NCBI GenBank assembly: GCA_910574455.1 | Contig: CAJSYZ010000005.1 | Coordinates: 1,674,001-1,738,000 of the forward strand | DNA from: Trichaptum fuscoviolaceum | Lineage: Eukaryota; Basidiomycota; Agaricomycetes; Hymenochaetales; Trichaptaceae | DNA: 64,000 nt | Reading direction: 5' to 3' | In this document: positions 58,908-64,000 of the stretch, one piece after another | How positions within the stretch are numbered: the first letter of the stretch is position 1 | Layout: each line of letters opens with the position of its first letter | Notes under the pieces: generated by a model | The model's input: the letters and a program-made list of their open reading frames with translations, nothing else | Told to the model about the DNA's origin: nothing | The model's database searches: none | Made by a program: the position numbers and the translations under genes

Positions 58908-61900
58908 TCATCCATGTATTTCAAGAACTTCGTCATCGGATTCGTCGGATTCGTCATCGCCTGTTTGTGATCCAGCTTCCTGGCCAGGCTTTTCCTCTTC
59001 TAAATCGCCAGCCTTCTGAAAAGTAAAACATTAATATGGCAAATTAATATGGCAAAGGGTCGTTTATCTTGAAGCCTTACCTTATCCAACTCCTCTTCCG
59101 TTTCCAGTCCTTGCAATGACTTATCAATCTCGGGCTTGATTTCAGGCATCTTCTCCTTTTCTGCCGACAGGTCTGGCGTCTCTTTCGCCATAGTGGCCTC
59201 CTTCTCGATCAAAGGTGTCTCTGAAAGATATGCCTCTGAAAGCGAGGTCACGGTCGTGAGTGCCATGTCAAGCACGGCCTCGACCCTTTTTCTTAGCGAT
59301 TCGCTCGAGCTTTCTACATTCTGCAACAAGACCATCTGAGCTCGATATTTTCGTAAATTGTAGAGAGTGTGTAAGAGCTCACCATCGTGGATAGATCTAT
59401 GAACGCATCTGCATCATCAAGACGAACGACTATGCCTGGGATGTCTTGGCCTTCAACTTCTTCATCCGGCTTGGATTCCGATTCCTCGGGTATATACAAC
59501 TCAATGTCGCCAAAATGTGCATCGAGGAACATAGCCAGCCTCTGTACCCGTACCATGTAATCATCCTGGTAGATGTCTGAGTGAGGATGTGTATGACTGT
59601 GGCTATGGGTGGTGACTGTTACGTAGTTCAGTACAAGTTCTGCCACAAATTCTAATATACAGCTCACGTTTGACGGAGGCAGGACTTTTGTCGATACCGA
59701 GTATCAAAGCTAGACAAGAATCGGCAATCATGTCATTGGTTGCGCTAGAGTCCCATTCTAGCATGAGCTCATGCTCTTGGGTTTGTTTCACATCGACAGC
59801 TCCCATCACCTTTATAGATCAATTAGATAAGGAGAAGAGAAGTAGTGTTCAGGTCAACTTACTCTCATTGTAGATACGCCATTTTGGTCAAAACCCTCTT
59901 CCACCTTCCCATACATACCCTCCAGATGCCAACGGACAAGTTCCCAGCCGACTCCGAGAGCGATCTTTTGCCTTTGTGTTACAACACAGGTCGATAGTCC
60001 AGCAAAGTCTCGTAAATCTCGCGGGTCTAACAAAGTGTATGAGTAGTCCTTAGAAACGAGAAGACCTGAGAGAATGCTATTTGGTTTAGGTGGAGCTGCT
60101 GCTAAAGTGCCGATAGCCTGTTAATGACCGTGTAAATCATGATTCGTGACACGGAAAAAGAGATTCACAGACTTTGGCGACACGTTCGCCCCTGAAAGTC
60201 AAGTTCAAGGTCTCAAGGTTACGAGGTGTGTGGATTTTGATTTCTTCTTCCCGATCTTTGTACCGTTGTTGTAATGAACCGCGAAGACGACCCATTGCGG
60301 TTTGCTCTCCATGCACTAGGACCTGATGAATGAAGTTAAACACACATTCTTTGACAAAATAGAAGCCACCTACAATATGCTGAGGCTTCACTTGCTCGAT
60401 GAAGTCTTGATTCTGGGGTCCGTCGACATGAGCACTGAAGGACATGTAGTCCACAGATAATCTTCGGGGAATAGACGACCCTTTCATCGACGTGATTTCT
60501 TCAGGTTCTGTAAGGATGTCCTAAGTGGAATATGAGCAAGATACCCAGACTGAAGTCCCATTCTCACGCAGAAACTTTGGACAAAAAGATAGTATATTGG
60601 AGTACAGAAAGAGAATACATGGAGATCGATCCGGACTGTCCCAAGAATGAAACCCAAACTCACCCTCGCCAGTGTTCCTTCCACTGAGTATCCTGTCACG
60701 ATGAGTCCATTACGAGGATCCGGGGCCCATAGTTCGAGAAGTTCTCGACTCGAGCCTGACTGGAGCATACCAGGCGTTGCGAGGACTACGCATGGTGGGC
60801 CTTCACTTATTTTCTTTTCCCAGCCACGGGTCTGAGGTAAATTGGATATGTGTCTGAAGAAGTATGTCAATTTTAGTCCTCAAAGTATTAAGACGGAGCG
60901 TACTTGAAGACGAAGGGATTGTCCCTCTTTGCAAATCGAGACCGGATATTCGAATTCATAGTGTGGATGTACGTCTGATATATGGCCATACATTTCCGAG
61001 CTAGATTAGAAGCATAGTATATTGGCACACTGTGTAGGTCAGGATGTCTTTCCCAGTACTCTTCCAGAATCAGCAGCAGCTCTTGAGCGCGACCAAGTGC
61101 AAAGACCGGCATGAGAACATGACCACCACGGCGAATAATTGCATGTACTAAGTTCGTGAATCGCTGTTCCTTGCCCTCCCGTTCTTCGTGTCCTTGAACA
61201 CCGTAGGTACTTTCAACGATGAGTACGTCTGGTCTGACCGGTGGTATCTCAGCCTTGACAAGATGCCTGTCTTCTTCGCGTGAGTAGTCACCGGTGTATA
61301 AGATCTTCAAGCCTGCAATGTCAATCATAAACATGCATGCCCCAAGAACGTGACCTGCGTGGTATGGCGTAAAGGATAAGCCGGGACTGATGGTGATGAG
61401 TTGGTGAGCAGAGACGGGAGTGATAGAAGGCAAGGACATTGACAAGTCCAGCGCTGAGAATAAGAGGTCGGAGCTCGCTGTGCTGCAGTGAGGGAGTGAG
61501 GGGTCAGTATTTGGTATGTAGACTTCATACGAAAGTACTTTACCCCATCCTTACAAAGTCTTGCATCATGAACTTGAAGACCGCCTTTGTCGGATGAGTC
61601 ATGTAGACCTTCCCTTTCCCATCCTTGAAGTTCGTCTTCTCCATAATGTATGTGAGAGACGCAGCATGATCAAGATGAAAACTATCGCATACTAACATTA
61701 GCAGACAGACTTAGTATGTTCACGCTTTGCTCACTGAGTAACAAGAACAGCATCAACTGTACTCCAGTCTAGTTCATCGACGAAAGGTAGCGAAGCCATG
61801 CCGCTGTACGCTGGATGAACACCAGCGTCGCAGACAATGGTTTTGCCCCGGTATTGTAAAACACAACATGACCGTCCGACCTCCTGCCCCGCACCCAACA

Positions 61901-61931
61901 TCGTTATGCTCAACGTCGGATAGTCCGACAT
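58908..61931 (-). CDS. YSH1: Polyadenylation endonuclease YSH1/CPSF73
   Basis: Minus-strand, many exons, ATG at 61931. MBL motifs: [19 protein letters not shown] then [17 protein letters not shown]; the metal signature is completed by splicing (VTH + [18 protein letters not shown], about 61690). [37 protein letters not shown] and [12 protein letters not shown] follow. Beta-CASP motifs: [60 protein letters not shown] and [20 protein letters not shown]. All catalytic His/Asp are present. The C-terminal domain (from about 60100) ends in an acidic Ser/Asp/Glu tail ([16 protein letters not shown]). It cleaves pre-mRNA 3' ends. Exon joins near 59800-60130 were not fully traced. Confidence 0.94.
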
Positions 61932-62294
61932 GCTTTCAGCCACAATTTAGACAACAGTTACGGCTTTCTTTGTGATAGGGAAGCACAATAGAGATCGTGG
62001 GTGGTCATTGGCCACTGACACTACGCAAAAGAGAGTGGACAAGGCAAAACTTGAAGTGACTCTGTGGGCCATTACATAATAATACTATTGCTATATTTGG
62101 ACAGATATATACCTAATGTAGCACCAGTGGTTTACTTTCAACAAAAAACCACGGGCGGTACATCATGTATCCACCTTGTAATGTGGTTTAAGAGAAGTGT
62201 ATATAAGGCCTTTACGTGTAATTCAACGAACAGCTAAACCCTTTCAACCCAGCGATTCCACTAGTCTCCGCGCTTGCTTTCAGTTTAGTTCCTT
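61932..62294. promoter_or_regulatory. Divergent promoter, YSH1 / unknown gene
   Basis: This spacer separates divergent starts and carries AACTTGAA at 62048-62055 (117 bases from the YSH1 ATG). A clear TATA box serves the plus-strand gene. Confidence 0.55.
62200..62208 (+). promoter_or_regulatory. TATA box of unknown gene at 62295
   Basis: TATATAAGG, 86-95 bases before the ATG at 62295. Most other genes in the window lack such a box, so this gene may be inducible. Confidence 0.55.
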
Positions 62295-63269
62295 ATGTTA
62301 CCGGGTCCCGGCAAGGTCGAGAGAAGGTGAGATCCTTGAAACTAAAGACATTACTTGAAAGTTAATCCCAGTGCTCACCCCAGGCCGCAGCACAAGTCGC
62401 AAGGGTCCGAGTATTCCACAAAGTCCTATTCGAGTACGAGCACAGCTGCGTCGAGCCTTTACGATTGGCCCTATATCGACCCTCCGAAGGTCCCGAAGAA
62501 GCCATGGGCTATTAAAGCACTAAAGGAGCTTGGTATCAAGGTCAAAGGGTCGCCCATGTTCAAGAAGAGTAAGGAGTTTCCAGGTGGAAAGCGCCCATCG
62601 ATTTGTAAGGAGGATATCCGGGTCCTCGGTCGAGAGGACCTGGATGATTTCCCAGACATTCCAGTCCTTGACATCAGCGCCGAATTGGTAGCGGCCACGA
62701 AGGAAGCGCTACTTGAGAAAGAAGAAGAGCTAGATTTGCTTCCTGACTTCCCCAAGCCAAAGGAGTACAGGATGGATCGGAACAGCCATCAAATGAGGAG
62801 GATGAGTCCACAGCCAGGACCTGGGGGCTTCCGTCTCCGTTCAGATTCAGCCCCGGACCTCAGGACCGCGTGTAGACGTTCGGGATCAACACCCAATTTG
62901 CTGGCTGCTGCAGCAGCTGGAAAACGAGACTCTACGCCAGGACCTTTCTATCTTGAGGACCTCATCAAGAAATTTCCAAAGCCACCGGACACTATCAGTA
63001 TCCCCCGTATCATTGTTAGTCCACCAGAGGAAGGAGCTGACACGACGAGCCCAAGGCTGAGATGTACCTCTGATGCGTCCCTCTTAACCTCAACCTCAAG
63101 GCTATCCCCTGGGCCGAGTGGCTATGGCAAGCACAAGCCGTCGAGCATTGAGTGGGTCCCCATGCCTGTTGAACACGAGACAGTGCGTCAACGAAATCCT
63201 CGTCTGGCTCCAAAGGCATCTCTACCTTCTTTGCCTCGAACTGGATATGAACCCGAGAATTTAGCCTAA
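62295..63269 (+). CDS. Hypothetical 309-residue protein with tandem 14-3-3-type motifs
   Basis: Not recognised. ATG at 62295; exon 1 62295-62326, intron 62327-62371 (45 bases), exon 2 62372-63269, giving 309 residues and no frameshift. It opens with a Ser/Thr stretch, then SLYDWPYIDPPKVPKKPWAI and KALKELGIKVKGSPMFKKSK. A related phrase recurs as DDFPDIPVLD, LLPDFPKPKEY and LIKKFPKPPDT. Two sites match the mode-I 14-3-3 consensus RSxSxP (RSDSAP and RSGSTP), 13 residues apart. Charged, low in Cys, no membrane helix: probably cytosolic. The TATA box upstream and the compact coding region suggest regulated expression; function is not known. Confidence 0.7.
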
Positions 63270-63450
63270 CGACAAACATAAACACTACTTACCGAGATAC
63301 TTTGCGATACCTCCCTCCTGCGAATCCGTCTTTCTTCACGACCTTTAACGAACATCCAATGATGCCCATTAACGACTATCCAATTATGCCCCTTTATGAC
63401 ATTATGCTCCTTATGTTACACACATGCTGACTCTTCGCCCGTACCTTACT

Positions 63451-64000
63451 TCACCAGATCCTTTTCACCATCGTAAACCGTGTCAACTCTTCCAATTTCA
63501 GTCGTCTTTTCTTATCGTTATTCATCGTCGTCTTCTCTCCAATGTCCGGAACTCGGGCAGCGTCATCTTCTGCGTCGTCAAGTAGAGTTTTTAAATCTCG
63601 GTTGTACTCCTAGAATTTGAATGTTAAAAATTATGTTTACTATAATTGTCAGAGTGAAAATTTGACTGACCCTTTCTTCCTTGCCTTCGCCAATCGGATC
63701 TCGACCAAAATCGTTGATTTTATCTGCTTCTTCTCGAGCCTCCATACCAGCTCTTCGACGGGCAGCATAGCTGACCAAGTTCACACCAATCATGACCTTG
63801 ATCACAACAAGACTGACAGACGGTATCAACAATAATCTGGGGACTGAAACGAGAAAACATACCAGACCCATGCAATTAACCCCAAGACTATCCATTGGCC
63901 TCTTTCGACCAGAGCCCCGTACATAGTTGTTGGGAATAGATAGTGTGTCGAAATAACTATCCCGACAGACTGTGAACCTATCAATGCGGCCAGAACAGCA
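63451..64000 (-). CDS. C-terminal end of a multi-pass membrane protein (possibly TAPT1/EMP65 family)
   Basis: Partial at the window edge. The last exons read, in phase, QSVGIVISTHYLFPTTMYGA then LVERGQWIVLGLIAWV; a 49-base intron (about 63814-63862) joins to CLVVIKVMIGVNLVSYAARR, a membrane helix followed by RRAGMEAREEADKINDFGR and DPIGEGKEE. The final exon gives EYNRDLKTLLDDAEDDAARV and LKLEELTRFTMVKRIW, stop at 63451. The helix-plus-long-cytosolic-tail end resembles TAPT1/EMP65 proteins of the ER, but the diagnostic N-terminal part lies outside the window, so the family name is weak. Confidence 0.6.

Noticed and set aside
61660..61760. Missing first His of the HxHxDH site in YSH1
   Set aside because: The reading SFHLDH is an intron artefact; splicing CA + TTTTCAT gives HFHLDH.
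1..64000. CRISPR arrays, insertion sequences, LTR or viral remnants
   Set aside because: No regular repeats with spacers, no transposase/reverse transcriptase frames and no long terminal repeats were seen.

Overview
This is a nuclear genomic segment from a filamentous basidiomycete, most likely an Agaricomycete. Genes are dense (about 24 in 64 kb) and most are broken by many introns of about 45-60 bases with GT...AG ends. The protein set is typical of Agaricomycotina: a GEN1-like nuclease, an AA9 lytic polysaccharide monooxygenase, a small secreted glycopeptide-like Cys-rich protein, an AreA-type GATA factor and a Git3/CAR-like GPCR. There are no bacterial operons, CRISPR arrays, insertion sequences or recognisable tRNA/rRNA genes. 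Exon joins were worked out by eye from splice signals, reading phase and family motifs, so CDS coordinates give the outer limits of spliced genes.

Layout, left to right. 0.5-8 kb: VPS53 (GARP tethering complex) converges on a single-pass membrane protein of unknown role. 8-16 kb: an uncharacterised protein with possible AAA/Mg-chelatase kinship, the RNase P subunit RPR2/RPP21, and a RAD54B/RDH54 recombination translocase. 17-24 kb: a membrane-anchored amidohydrolase, the ERAD ubiquitin ligase HRD1 and mitochondrial AIM41. 24.7-33.4 kb: a queuosine-salvage (DUF2419) protein, a DUF218 membrane protein, a PEX30-type dysferlin-domain peroxin and a GEN1/Yen1-like Holliday-junction resolvase. 33.6-43 kb: GPI mannosyltransferase GPI18/PIG-V, an Ntn-type asparaginase, dynamitin, signal peptide peptidase and a seven-TM receptor. 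44-54 kb: a large AreA-like GATA factor and a SEC7-PH Arf exchange factor. 54-58 kb: two adjacent secreted-protein genes (glycopeptide-like and AA9). 59-64 kb: the polyadenylation endonuclease YSH1/CPSF73, an unrecognised 309-residue protein, and the C-terminal end of a multi-pass membrane protein cut by the window edge.

Most genes are unlinked housekeeping functions. Several act in the secretory/ER system (VPS53, HRD1, GPI18, SPP, SEC7-PH), and two (RAD54B-like and GEN1-like) act in homologous recombination. Those two share an identical 13-base MCB-type promoter word, 95-105 bases upstream of one start and 87-99 upstream of the other. Other notable signals are an octamer, TTCAAGTT, that recurs in intergenic spacers genome-segment-wide; a tandem duplication, intron included, of the N-terminal domain of the RAD54B-like protein; micro-exons of 16 and 23 bases; and a perfect 16-bp palindrome in a long spacer.
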